Shown piece after piece: positions 46,586 through 57,267 of a DNA stretch of 64,000 nucleotides. The translations under genes and the position numbers were made by a program. Each line of letters opens with the position of its first letter. Position 1 is the first letter of the stretch. Origin of the DNA: Brachyhypopomus gauderio (taxonomy: Eukaryota > Chordata > Actinopteri > Gymnotiformes > Hypopomidae); contig NC_135211.1 in NCBI RefSeq assembly GCF_052324685.1, positions 3,831,868 to 3,895,867 of the forward strand, read 5' to 3'. The notes under the pieces were generated by a model. It saw only the letters and a list, made by a program, of their open reading frames with translations. It ran no database searches and was not told the DNA's origin.

Positions 46586-46747
46586 CGTGCCCAGAGCGGT
46601 TGGTAGCCCTAGCCCGCCGCTCTGGAGCAGTTGGGGTTACGTGCCTTGCTAAAGGGCACCTCAGTCATGACCTCAGGCCTGGGAAACCAACCCAGGACAC
46701 TCTGGTCACAAGACCGGTTCCCTAACCACCAGAGCATGACTGCCCCC
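46586..46747. repeat. Full-length copy of a widespread fish interspersed repeat
   Basis: Runs from a GAGCAGTTGGGGTTACGTGCC core to GCATGACTGCCCCC. The other units keep only the first part and then jump to AACATCTCAGTTTTC. I recognise the pattern from many fish genomes but cannot assign its class with certainty. Confidence 0.55.
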
Positions 46748-46816
46748 TATCTGATGATACTGAGTCTGATCTTATACTTATCATAACATATCATAAAGTA
46801 GCGTTGTAAATATATG

Positions 46817-46941
46817 GGTCCATGGGCTTAATGAGCAAGCCAGAGGCAACAGTGGCAAGGAAAATATCCCAGGATTTAGGAAGAAACCTTGGGAGGACCA
46901 AGTCTCAAGAAGGAATCCATCCTCCATGGGGCATCCCAGCT
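46817..46941 (-). repeat. Antisense L2-like LINE 3' UTR fragment
   Basis: In minus-strand sense it contains CAAGGTTTCTTCCT, TTTTCCTTGCCACTGTTGCC and GGCTTGCTCATTAAG, the same blocks found in the LINE 3' end near 58980-59060. Only unit 6 retains it. Confidence 0.7.
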
Positions 46942-47330
46942 AATATCAGTCAAATCTTACTTGTGTATTTTCTCATCTACTCCAGGGTGTTTGGGATTGT
47001 AAGGTGAAAACCACATGAACAGTTCAAATACAGTACATGAGCTTGCAATTACCATGTAGCTCGAACATGGTTTTTTAAAATGACAGTATTACCAAAAATG
47101 GACGGACTGGGGGTGAGAGCAATCGTATGTCATTCCAAACAAATATTCATCATCATCACAAAATTGAGTGAACCCTTATAGTGACTGGCAGACAATATCA
47201 ACATCTCAGTTTTCTTGAACACTCTACGACTTGGGCCTCCAGGCTCTGTATTTTACATACAAAAGGCTAAATGAGAGTTGTGTAAATAAGTCTTAAGCCT
47301 AGATTGAATAATTGGGTTTGTAACTGAGCC

Positions 47331-47597
47331 TCAAATTGATGCTGTAAGGCTGTTTGATAAGTAAGAGGCTTCATAGGACAAAGATTTACAAATAGCTGTA
47401 ATTGTAATAATTATATGTGGAGAGTACAGTCGACCACGTGGGTTATGATGTGAAATGAGTTGGACACTGTGAGATCAGACCATGCTTTTTGCAGCATTGG
47501 GTTCATGCAGTAGAACCTCTGTTTCATTGGAATTTAGAAGAAAAAAGTGAGTTGCTGTCCATTGTTTTATGTCCTTTATTCAGTCATTGTTGTTAAT
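47331..47597 (-). repeat. Truncated antisense LINE fragment at the array end
   Basis: Only the part of the boundary LINE fragment that lies left of the RT active site is present. The array breaks off inside the LINE sequence. Confidence 0.65.
47417..47597 (+). repeat. Truncated unit 7, end of the array
   Basis: About 180 bp match the start of the other units, with the first bases missing. Similarity stops abruptly after GTTGTTAAT near 47597 and unrelated sequence follows. This is the right edge of the tandem array. Confidence 0.85.
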
Positions 47598-48181
47598 GTG
47601 GCATGGTCGTAAGTGGACCTTCAGTGCAATACCATCACGCCCACTGTAGGTGAGGCTTGGCGCCAAAGGGGGGCGATAAACGGGAGCACACCGTGGTGCA
47701 TTCACTTCCTGTCCGGGGACACGAAGGCCTTGCACGTTGTCTGGTATGTGAACGCCATGCCTGGAAGAACTGAGACTGTATTGGTGGCATTTCATTTATT
47801 CGCCATTCAACTGCAGGCCTGATAGTTTTCAGGCGCCACGCCGGAATTCCGGCGTACCGACATGTCCGCGAGAAAAAAACACATTTTATATATATTTTAT
47901 ATTAAAAATATTGACGGAAAAATCCGTCAAATCATAATAATAAACCACACACATGCGCGTGCTGTCTGTTTTGAGGCTGAAATATGATCCTCTCACTGGA
48001 TCATCAGTGCTGGATGGATGACGGCGGTGTCATTTGATTGACTTGCGGGTCATTCCGCCTTCTGATTTTCGGACTTTACTTAAAAAAGCTACCTCCCTCC
48101 AGCCTTAAGTCCAGTTTGTTTTGGTCAGTTAATGTTTTCAACTTGATTGGTCGTGTCGAAGACATTAATGCATAAACATCA
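47598..48181. other. Unique sequence after the array, no gene seen
   Basis: Short open frames only, with no recognisable protein family and no array similarity. A short AT-rich stretch lies near 47880-47945. Confidence 0.55.
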
Positions 48182-48183
48182 TA

Positions 48184-48491
48184 CAGGCGGTCCAGGGGTT
48201 ACGAGGTTCCCGAGTTACGATTTTTCGTGGTTACTACACATCTCCCATTTACTGTATAAAGCCTCGTTTGGACCCAAGTGGTTCTGCGTCGTAAACGGAA
48301 CTTGGTGTTTGGTGTGCGCGGCGTCAGGATTAGTTAAACGCAGCTATGGATAAAGGTATTTGCCAAAAGGCTAGCTTTAGGATAGGATAACTGCGTATAG
48401 TACGTTATTTACGTACAGTATGTACGTATGTTCCGATTTACACCAAAAATCGATTTACGACGGATCAACATCGTAACCCGGGGACCGCCTG
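48184..48491. mobile_element. Pogo/Tigger-like MITE
   Basis: A 308-bp element whose ends CAGGCGGTCCAGGGGTTACGA and TCGTAACCCGGGGACCGCCTG are inverted repeats, flanked by TA on both sides as expected for Tc1/mariner/pogo insertions. No coding capacity. Confidence 0.75.
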
Positions 48492-48493
48492 TA

Positions 48494-48980
48494 TTTCAGA
48501 CATTGGAAGAGCTTCAGAGGATAAATTCAGTATTTTATCTTTATTCTGATTAAGTTAAAATTTTATCAGAAATATAAGAAAGTGTTTTTTTTTTTGAGCC
48601 GGTACAGGTGGTCAGACGATCTGGTTCATCTTGGCCGCCTTATGGCGTAAGGTGTAATACATGAACAAAAGCACAAAATGTATGTCCTAATAATCCAACA
48701 CAAAATATTTATTAAATATTTTATATATTAAAACTAACTATAATCATAATACTTGTAATTCTTTTAAACTTTATTTGCATAATTTCTTTGAGTTGTCTGG
48801 TATCCTATAATTTACTAACAGTAATGAATAAATAATTAATCATGCCTGTTTTTAACATATTGTGTCTAATTGTGTTAACAATCTTTAGGTTACAGCATTT
48901 TCTCAGAATATTAATAGAAATTTGTTTTTTTATTTCACGATAATGATTACCTGACATATTTATTCTTAATTAATTTAAAG
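48494..48980. other. AT-rich stretch, no gene seen
   Basis: Very AT-rich, especially 48700-48980, with no recognisable coding or RNA gene. Confidence 0.55.
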
Positions 48981-48981
48981 A

Positions 48982-49653
48982 TTAATTATTAAATATTCTA
49001 AATATGGTACCATTTCCTCCCCCGCTCATAAAAAGTTCAGGCTCAGGAATTTTTCCCACTATCACCGCTGCAACTGTGTTCTCAGAAAGTGATATGAGAT
49101 TCAATTGCTTGCAGGGTTTTTCTCCCAACATCACGCTAACCATCTCTTTCGCAGCAGGTAAAATCAAACTTTCCCCAATCGTATGTGGCTTTCCAGACTT
49201 TGCTATAAGCTGCGCAACACTGTAGGAAGCCTCAACAGCTTTAGCATTATCGGTTCCAGAGCAAGCCAATTCAAGGGTCTTTTTCCTGCTTTGGTATTAT
49301 TTAAGTTTGTTCTCAAAAAATTCCACAGGTTTAGATGCATACTCGCTGTGTTTAGTCTCCAAATGTCGCTGTAACTTGGTTGGCTTCAACGCTTCATTTG
49401 CCAAGACCTCCGAACACACAACGCACAGTAGTGGTAGTGGCTCGTTTTCTGTTCCTGTGCATGTGAAGGCTAGTGCTAGGTACTCACTACTGTATTTTCT
49501 TCTTTTCGATTCATGCTTGCTTTTCTCGGTTCTCTCAGTAAGAGATACAGTGGCTGCTTCACTTGTAGATGGTCCAGCTTCAGGGTCTTTTGCTGTCAAA
49601 GACCCTGTTTTTAACCATTTATCCATGATGTGTACAGAAGACAACAGTTTCAC
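48982..49653 (-). pseudogene. ZBED5-like hAT transposase remnant
   Basis: Two minus-strand frames in the order of the family: 49297-49653 with a BED-like finger (LCVVCSEVLANEA, then LQRHLETKH) and 48982-49269 with [18 protein letters not shown], a well-known segment of ZBED5/GTF2IRD2-type transposase proteins. A frameshift separates them and the catalytic core is missing. Confidence 0.8.
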
Positions 49654-49821
49654 TCAGATTGAAGTAGCTAACTAACTAGCTAGTTAATCCACTAGCCAAA
49701 CCAAACAATGCACTCAAACTAAACGCGTTTTCTGGAAGTATCTATTTATTGGAGAAAAAAAAGAATTTTGGCCTATGGCCCCCTTGCAGTATGTCTGCGG
49801 CCCACAGGTTGAAAACCACTG
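49654..49821. mobile_element. Terminal part of the ZBED-type hAT element
   Basis: Ends with GGCCCACAGGTTGAAAACCACTG, reverse complement of a typical hAT terminus (CAGTGGTTTTCAACC). The opposite end was not found near 48980, so the element is truncated. LINE coding sequence starts directly after it. Confidence 0.65.
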
Positions 49822-51040
49822 ATCTAAAGCATTGCTTGTTAATGAAATGATTACCGTTCATAATCTATGCATGCTTTGCTTGACGGAAACCTGGACCCAA
49901 CTAGACGACTATATGGCCCTAAACGAAGCTTCTCCCTCTGGCTACAGATATGTTCATAACCCCCTTCCAAATGGTCAAGGAGGTGGTGTCGCCACAATAT
50001 ATGACTCCGATATAGGCATTTCTCAAAAATTCGGCTTCAAGTTTAATTCTTTTGAACATCTCATCCTCACTGTATCAAATATATCAAATTTAACAACCAA
50101 CAAAGCGTCGCAGTCGTTTATGTTAATTACTATTTACCACCCCCCTGGTTCATACTCTGAGTTCTTACAGGAGTTTTCAGACTTCCTGTCTCATGTAGTG
50201 CTATCAGCCGATAAGGGGATTATAGTTGGTGATTTTAACATCCATTTCGAAAATCAATGTGACTCTTTTAGCATACATTTTCAAGCAATTCTTGATTCAA
50301 TGGGTATCACTCAGAATGTGGTGGGTCCTACGCATAATTGTAGTCATACTTTAGAATTGGTCTTATCATTTGGTATTAACATATCCAGTTTAGCAATTCT
50401 CCCTCAGCGTGAGACCATTTCTGACCACAGAAATTGTGTTTGACTAACGGTATTCATCTGCCGCCCCGCTACCAAATTAAATGACATATAACACCCAATA
50501 CCATAGCCGCGCTCACTGATATTTTACCGGGTCTGACAAACATTGATCCACCTGTAGCTCTGGAAGGACTAGAGCGTTTCACCGAGCATGTTGAGACTTC
50601 CCTTCGTACAGCTTTAGACAAGGTTGCACCACTACGATATAAGAGAGCCACGGAGAGAAAAATTGTGCCATGGTACAATAAGCACATGCGTAGTCTCAAA
50701 CGAGCCACGCAGATCCTGGAGTGTAAATGGCAAAATTCAAAGTTAGAAGTGCATAGACTATCATGGAAAAGCAGCCTTATTGAATATAAGGATGCCCTTC
50801 ATATGTCAAAATCCTCATACTTATTGGACTTAAAAACATAAAAACAATTCAGGACTCCTATTTAAAACTGTTTCCAGCCTCATGAGGAGTCATGAACATA
50901 TCAATTCAGTAATCCCACTAGAGTGTAGCAGTAACAATTTTATGAAATTCTTTCATAAAAGATTGATATAAAATTAGGGAAAAATTAGTAGTGCTATCTC
51001 AGAGCCTGTGAACATGCCAATGCACCTTGACAGCCGTCTG
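49822..51040 (+). pseudogene. L2-like LINE, endonuclease part
   Basis: The frame 49832-50443 encodes an APE-type endonuclease: LTETW, ITIYHPPG, VGDFNIHFE and ISDH motifs are in the order of the family. A degraded linker toward the RT follows, with stops (for example near 50841). This is the 5' part of a LINE whose RT lies at 54890-55295 and 57976-58560; it is broken by the insertions between. Confidence 0.8.
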
Positions 51041-51639
51041 GGGGGTATTCCAAGAAGCGGGGTTAACAAACTCTAAACTTAACCCTGAACTCGGAGTGGT
51101 CTTACCCCGATCTGACATACTCAGAGTTTTCGGTTCCAAAATGGCGGATCGGAGTTAAAGTAATCAGGGTCGCTCAACTCTGAGTAGGTTGACCCAGACA
51201 GAAGCGCGTTCACGCGTAACTATGAAAGGCATTCTTAATGGAACGCAGATAAATAGGATTTATCATGGACTTAAACGCGAAAATCAGCCGAACATCGTAT
51301 TTCACACCACTGTAGCTTGAAGTATTAATGACTGCGTATGCAGAACATTTAGATATTATTAAATGTAAATGTAATACTGCGGTAGCTGCTAGAGAAAGGC
51401 AGTCAGCATGTCAAAAAATTGCCAACAGAGTTAATGCGTGAGTGAAAATGATATTTTTATATGTAGCAGAAGGGTGCGATTATATTAATTTTTTCTCCAC
51501 CTTTATAATACTGTATTGAGTTTTTAAATATATTTTTTTGAACACTTACTAATTCCAGGTCTAATCTGAGTGGTGAGAAACACACATGGCATCAGATAAA
51601 AATGAAGTATAGGAATATTGTACAAAGTGGTATGGCTGT

Positions 51640-51993
51640 TGTGACGCTGTGGTGCTGGAGGAAGCAGGAGGCACGACACGCGTCTTGCAGTGGACATTAA
51701 ACGTTTAATCAAAACACAAACACACAAAGCTCAGCACATACGGTGCAAGCACGCTGACGCGATGTTTGCACAGGCATGAACTTTAGACAAAGACGAGCAC
51801 ACGACACTGCGCGAACGCACATTAAATAGGTGAGTTACACAGACCCACGTGACCTCGAGACAAGGCACAGGTGTAACAAACGAACACGCTCACAAACAAC
51901 CCACACCCACGGAAGTACAAACATGGACATAACAGCATGCAGACGACGTCATGACACGCCCACAGGGAAGGGTCCGGAGCTCTCACCGTGACA
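51640..51993 (-). repeat. 3' LTR of the non-autonomous element
   Basis: 354 bp; differs from the 5' LTR by a 2-bp indel near 51956 and several substitutions. A purine-rich run in element sense (GGCGGAGGGTTC, 51994-52005) abuts it as polypurine tract. Confidence 0.85.
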
Positions 51994-52140
51994 GAACCCT
52001 CCGCCAGGGGCTCGCTACTCCTGGAGCGTCCCGCGCAGCTGGGAAGCCCCGAACCAATACCGACGGGCAGGTCCGGAGCCGCCGGGATCACGAGCCCCGA
52101 GAGCCGTCACCCCCGACGGCGGGAACCGCCGCGAACAGCT

Positions 52141-53448
52141 CTAGCACACCCTCCCTGGGAAGACAGGGGAGAAAACATTAAACAATGGCACGCTGACAAA
52201 CACACACACTGGCACATGAAACACAAGAGGAACGAACGGGAAAAGGAAATTAGGGAGACACAGGGGAATAGACAAACATATAGGGACAGGCAGCCATGGC
52301 ATCGCTCCGGCTGCCTGCCAAAGCGCACACGGTGGCGCTATCCCTCCAGGGAAAGCAGGCTGGGCGGGCGCGGCAGGCGGAACAGGCGGCGGAGTCCCTC
52401 TTGGATGCGCAGACGCCGCAGTCGGTACAGGCTGCGGAGTCCCTCCGGTCCTCGGGTTCCGACTCCGTGTCCACGGCGGCTCCAAGGGCACGTGACGCAC
52501 CCACCTTGGAGCGCTGGCTACACCAGGACCCCCCTGCTCTCTTGGAGATGCCTTCGCCTCGCCCCCTGACGTCTCCATCTCCTCCTCGCTCTCGGAGACG
52601 CTCCGACCCAGCGACATGGATTCCTCCGTGGTCGGGCAGCGGGACCAGGCCATGCTGCTTGCCGCTGAGGATGACCGGGGAACCTCCTTCTTGAGGTGCA
52701 CAGTGCTCCCCGAACGTCCCGAGACGCTCTCCACCCCCTCGCTCTCGTCCTCACTCCCGAAGGGTGATGAACACACAGACGGAGAGCGGCTGGCGTCCTC
52801 CCCCTCTCCGTAGTATACGGTAGGAGCCGAGAATACGGAAGGGGGAGGACTGACGTCGACCTCCGCTTCGTGTCGCTCTGCGGAGAATGTGTGGCTGGAG
52901 GGAAGAGAGCTGGTGTCCTCATCACCCTCCCCGTAGTCTAGAGTAGACTCGGAACACACCGATGGGGGGTATGTCTCGTCGTCTTCCTCCGCCTTGCCGT
53001 AGTCCAGGGTGGCTTCTGAACACTCCGACGGGGGGTAGGTCTCGTCCTCCTCCTCGCCTGGAGAGTCCGTTTCCCCGAACTCATCCTCGGGAGGGGTGAG
53101 GGACAAGGCGCCCGCACCCACCAGAAATGGCTCACCGGTCTCCTCCTCCTCGGGGAAGACCGGGAGAAGTGCGCTGTCTTCCTCTCTTTCGCAGCTGCCC
53201 GTTGCACGGGGTGGCAGTTCCACGGACGCGGGGTTCTTTCTCTCCCTCCACACGCGTACCGCGGTCTGGCGGAAGTGTTCCGCCGTCTCTGCATCCTCCG
53301 CGTCCCGCGCCGCGCGGAGCATGTACGCGCAGAACGGGTCCTGCTCCATGGTCTGCTCGGTGACGGGGACATCGCGCCGCCGCACTGGGGAAGTACCGTG
53401 GCGATGTCGGTTTTTCTTCCCCTTTGCACGCTTGGCGTATCCGGGCAT
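52141..53448 (-). CDS. Acidic repeat protein of the LTR element (435 residues, unknown)
   Basis: I do not recognise a family. The start codon lies 20 nt after the 5' LTR. The N-terminus is basic (KRAKGKKNRHRH, residues 6-17). Residues 90-250 are strongly acidic with four imperfect repeats around YPPSxCSExTLDYGE (about 138-152, 160-174, 200-215, 222-231). The middle is Ser- and Pro-rich, and residues 385-430 form a hydrophobic stretch that could be a membrane anchor or simply untranslated-like sequence read through. GC content is much higher than in the surroundings. It may be a divergent gag-like protein, a captured host exon, or a frame kept open by base composition. Confidence 0.65.
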   Translation of the reverse strand: MPGYAKRAKGKKNRHRHGTSPVRRRDVPVTEQTMEQDPFCAYMLRAARDAEDAETAEHFRQTAVRVWRERKNPASVELPPRATGSCEREEDSALLPVFPEEEETGEPFLVGAGALSLTPPEDEFGETDSPGEEEDETYPPSECSEATLDYGKAEEDDETYPPSVCSESTLDYGEGDEDTSSLPSSHTFSAERHEAEVDVSPPPSVFSAPTVYYGEGEDASRSPSVCSSPFGSEDESEGVESVSGRSGSTVHLKKEVPRSSSAASSMAWSRCPTTEESMSLGRSVSESEEEMETSGGEAKASPREQGGPGVASAPRWVRHVPLEPPWTRSRNPRTGGTPQPVPTAASAHPRGTPPPVPPAAPAQPAFPGGIAPPCALWQAAGAMPWLPVPICLSIPLCLPNFLFPFVPLVFHVPVCVFVSVPLFNVFSPVFPGRVC

Positions 53449-53456
53449 CTATAGAG

Positions 53457-53466
53457 GCTCGTCTTT
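53457..53466 (-). promoter_or_regulatory. Self-primer binding site of the non-autonomous element
   Basis: AAAGACGAGC in element sense, one base from the LTR, exactly complementary to GCTCGTCTTT in the LTR. Same layout as in the gypsy element, with a different sequence. Confidence 0.72.
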
Positions 53467-53467
53467 C

Positions 53468-53819
53468 TGTGACGCTGTGGTGCTGGAGGAAGCAGGAGGC
53501 ACGACACGCGTCTTGCAGTGGACATTAAACGTTTAATCAAAACACAAACACACAAAGCTCAGCACATACGGTGCAAGCACGCTGACGCGATGTTTGCACA
53601 GGCATGAACTTTAGACAAAGACGAGCACACGACACTGCGCGAACGCACATTAAATAGGTGAGTTACACAGACCCACGTGACCTCGAGACAAGGCACAGGT
53701 GTAACAAACGAACACGCTCACAAACAACCCACACCCACGGAAGTACAAACATGGACATAACAGCACGCAGACGACGTCATGACGCCCACAGGGAAGGGTT
53801 CGGAGCTGTCACCGTGACA
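53468..53819 (-). repeat. 5' LTR of the non-autonomous element
   Basis: 352 bp. TATA-like box at 53649-53656 and self-primer GCTCGTCTTT at 53617-53626 (minus strand). Confidence 0.85.
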
Positions 53820-53824
53820 GCTGT

Positions 53825-54889
53825 ACATAACTATATCTTATTCTTAAAATATATTATAAAATATATTTATTTACAGGAAAAATGAAATAATGAAACATAA
53901 CAGTGAATTTGACTGTAATGTATATTAAAAAGGTTACAGGGTGGATGGTGGGGTGGGTGGTGGTGCATGATTTAATGTGGAAAGCAGTGATTGCAGATGG
54001 AGTCTCTGACAACTCCACCATCTCTGTTGTCACCCACATGCATGTAAGGTTCCTCGTCTGTGGGCATATCAGAATTACACTAGGGTTTGCATGATTTAAC
54101 TATTACACTGCATGTGAACAACTAGCAAAACTACCGCAGGCCTAACCTGTTCAAATTTGTTTTACAGTGTGGAGTAATGCACGGATCCTGGCCATCTGGC
54201 TTCAACATTTATGATGAGGTGGGAAGCATCACATGATCTTGATGGGGAGAGCGGTCAGTTACAGTAGCTACGTTATTTTTGTTACCATTAAAGATAAAGG
54301 TTAGTATCTGTACAATAATGCTATCGATGGATTTTCTGTTTATGTAATCGCCTTCATGTTCTAATGGTGCTGGAATAGGTAGCATATGTGGATTTCATCA
54401 ATGCAGCCAATCACTCTAGCAAATCCTTAAAAGGTAAATGGAATGAAGTTCGTTATATATTGCTTCTCCTTTGCTTAATTTCTTTATTGTCCGTGTGAAT
54501 TAAAGACAAACCAACGATGCTGTGGAATTCCTCTTTGATGTCCATAACTGGCTTATGCCCAGGAAACACCACAAAACTGGGCACCAGTCAATTTAATGCC
54601 AGACATACTTTTCAGACAGACCAACATACATAGCTTTGCTGACAGGTTCCGCATCTCCTACACTATAAAAAAAACTTCCACTAGCAAAAAATCGAAGAGT
54701 GATGTATAAAAATCTGGAGAGAATTGAGGGCTGATCCACGATGTGGTGAAAAACGATAACGTTCATTAAAAAAAGAATCCGAAAATGATAGTAGGCCTAT
54801 GTCATAGTTTTTATCCCTTCGTATAGTTTTTATTATCGTCTCGTTTTCATCATGAAAAAAAGGTTCGTTGACGAAAACTATGACAAAAA
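53825..54889. other. Right part of the Harbinger relic and unassigned repeat
   Basis: No clear gene. Near 54790-54890 there is an imperfect inverted repeat around CATAGTTTTTAT and CGAAAACTATGAC, probably the edge of another small element. Confidence 0.4.
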
Positions 54890-55295
54890 TTATTCGTCAA
54901 AGAAATTAACACTGGTACCAACCCATCTAATTAAAGAATTACTGCATAGCAATGTAGAACCTTTGCTTATTATAATAAACTATTCTCTGAGCCTGGGCTA
55001 CATTCCCAGTTCATTAAAACTTGCAGTCATCAAGCCGCTAAATAAAAAACCTGGTCTTAACCCCCAGGGACTGTCCAACTATAGGCCAATTTCTAATCTG
55101 TCATTCATATCCAAAATTTTAGAGAAAGTAGTTTCTTCACAACTCTCTTCCTTCTTACAGACAGAACATGTCTTGGAGTTATTTCAGTCTGGATTTAGAC
55201 ACCACCACAGCACTGAAACGGCACTTACTAAAATACTGAATGATCTCTTAATATCCTCTGATAAAGGACACATTTATTTTTTCATACTGCTAGAC
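54890..55295 (+). pseudogene. L2-like LINE, N-terminal RT part
   Basis: Encodes VPTHLIKELL, then LAVIKPLNKKPGL, LSNYRPISNLSFISKILEKV and FQSGFRHHHSTETAL, the first RT blocks in the correct order. It runs to the D of the FILLD segment, where the hAT element at 55296 interrupts it. Confidence 0.82.
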
Positions 55296-55593
55296 CAGGG
55301 GTGGCCAACCCGTCAGAGACCAAGGAGCCACTTTTTTTACTGTGTTACGGCAAAGAGCCACATCATACATGGGCACGCTTGAACATGACCAGGGTTGCCA
55401 AGATCACTTGGAGTGATTTTTTTTTTTTTGGGGGGGGTATACACATAAGGTGTAATATGCTTCAGGACGTTGTCACGTTTGGAGCACACTGCGAGCTCTG
55501 TTATGTACGCAACTATTGTTTTCTAGGTAAAAAGTGGATAAACTCCATTATCAACACTCGTTACAACGACGCTGACCTGCGCTCACCTTTAGC

Positions 55594-57267
55594 AGGGTAC
55601 CCGCGGGTCCTTAAAAAGTCTTAAAATGTCTTAAATTTAGTTTTCCATATTCAAGGCCTAAAAATGTCTTAAAATGTCTGGAATTTTATGAGGGGAGGCA
55701 TTAAATTATTATAAGTGTGTGTTGTTCAGTTGTTCTGGCGCGATGTGAACTTTGCCGAATCTAGCGCTAGGACCATGCAGAAAATAACCGCTCCAGGGTC
55801 CTAGTGCTAGTCAACAAATTTCGTTCGCCAACCCCCCCCGTCCAAGTATGTCTCGCTGCAGCCTGCAGGAAGGCGGAGTTGGACATCCAACCCCGCCCAC
55901 ATCAAACTCCACCCTCTAATGCGCTGTCGTGCGCCAACCCACTACTTCTTCATTTGAGAATAACTGTGTGGTACTTGAAAATATGCATAATAACTTACAA
56001 GTGTTCAAGAGACACGTAGTTGCGCTTAATTTACACATACCTCGTTTACTTTGTGTATCGTTCCACGTATGTTATTCATTATTTTTATTTATTGGGTGGC
56101 GAACGTAAAATGTTGACAGGGGGATGTAAAATGGACACAAATAAAGTATTATATCGCGATAGATCGATCGCCGGTGGTTGGCGCCAGACCGAACTAGTAA
56201 CTCATTGAATCATAGATGTAGATCAGAGGTAAATAAACTACATTTTTTTCGGCGTGACAAATCGGATGTGTGGTGTGAGAGCGTGTGAAGACGGTCAAAT
56301 GCGTGTGTCTCATGCTCAATGCGTGAGAGTTGGCAACTCTGCTACTATAAGTACACAATTAAAATGGTAATGTTTACTGTTTACTGATAATGTTGGTGAT
56401 AGAGAAGGAGTATGTTGGTAATGTTGGTAATGGAGAAGGGGTGTAATCAGGGCTTAATTTGAGCCGGATCCTGCCGGAACAGGATCCGGGAACTCTTTCA
56501 TTTTGAAGGGTGCGTTCCGGGAACTGTCTGCCTCGATCCGGTAACTTTCAAGCCTACTAATTATAAGTTATGAAGATATCTGTCTGCGTGGAACCAATTA
56601 ATTGAACAAATAATTCTATAAAAGACATTTTTAAACACAAGATCCACATTCCTAAATCACATAAGAGCTCTCCTTTTTAGCGATGCCTTTCCGTGTCTCC
56701 CCTATAAAGCTAGTTATACTTTCGTGAGTGACCGTAGTGCGCGACTCCGCACACCTCGTGCGCGTCACATTCTTTGCAGTGTCCTCCTGAAACGATATGT
56801 GGTAGTATAAAGAAACACCCCTCAAACACAGGGGAAGGAAAATTTACCTGACAAATTTTAATGTTGTATTGTGTTTCAGATTTGAAAAGTACTGGAATTT
56901 AGGCTAAAGTACTTGAAAATGCACTTAAAATGCACTTAAAACACTTATAAAACACACGTAAATAGTTATTGCAGTTCTGTTTACTGGGAGCAAAAACAGT
57001 CAGAGTTTCGAACGTAACATGGGCGTGGCTTCGGACTTGAGAAGAGGGTGAAGTTGGATGTGGGCGGGGTTGGATGTCCAACTCCGCCTTCCTGCAGGCT
57101 GCAGCGAGAGGCTTCTCCCCCCGTCAACAATTCTCGTTCGCCCCCCCCGTCATCGATGTGGAACACACCTACATCCTCAGTAATAGTATTATTTTTTCTT
57201 GTGAGAGGTATTAAAAAGGTCTTAAGTCATTGAATTTGAGATTTAAAAATGTGCAGATACCCTGTTT
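55594..57267. mobile_element. Second DNA element nested in the hAT element
   Basis: Ends CAGGGTACCCGCGGGTCC and GCAGATACCCTG with TTTAG on both sides. It includes oppositely oriented copies of a GC-rich block (about 55845-55920 and 57045-57115, containing AAGGCGGAGTTGGACATCC and its complement). The 5-bp flank is short for hAT, so the class is uncertain. Confidence 0.6.

Larger units (their letters stand above)
35378..47416 (+). repeat. Tandem unit 6 (block copy of unit 3)
   Basis: It carries gene F and the same solo LTR, BEL/Pao element and hAT relic at the same unit positions as unit 3, so it arose from it (or the reverse) by block duplication. Its 3' flank keeps a stretch of about 550 bp (roughly 46655-47200) that all other units lack. 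Internal deletions distinguish its BEL/Pao copy from that of unit 3. Confidence 0.9.
51640..53819 (-). mobile_element. Non-autonomous, self-primed LTR retrotransposon with its own ORF
   Basis: Two direct LTRs (51640-51993 and 53468-53819) flanked by GCTGT (51635-51639 and 53820-53824). In minus-strand sense the LTR starts TGTCACGGTGACAG and ends CAGCGTCACA. The 1.47-kb interior has no protease, RT or integrase, but has one long ORF. A TATTTAAT box lies about 30 nt upstream of GCTCGTCTTT, which is complementary to the site next to the LTR. The LTRs differ at a handful of positions, so it is older than the gypsy element. It likely depends on another element for replication. Confidence 0.85.
51041..54880 (+). 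mobile_element. Harbinger-like relic with Myb-type coding remnants
   Basis: The left end GGGGTATTCCAAGAAGCGGGG is a common fish PIF/Harbinger terminus. Coding pieces of a Myb/SANT-like DNA-binding protein occur at about 51316-51441 (EVLMTAYAEHLDIIK and ARERQSACQKIANRVNA) and 51558-51634 (HTWHQIKMKYRNIVQSG), separated by an intron-like gap. A 2,180-bp LTR element interrupts it. The right end and the nuclease gene were not found, so the right boundary is approximate. Confidence 0.6.

Noticed and set aside
51988-52569. + strand frames opposite the acidic ORF
   Set aside because: Arg/Pro-rich translations opposite a GC-rich ORF; the minus-strand frame fits the element's LTR orientation and start position better.
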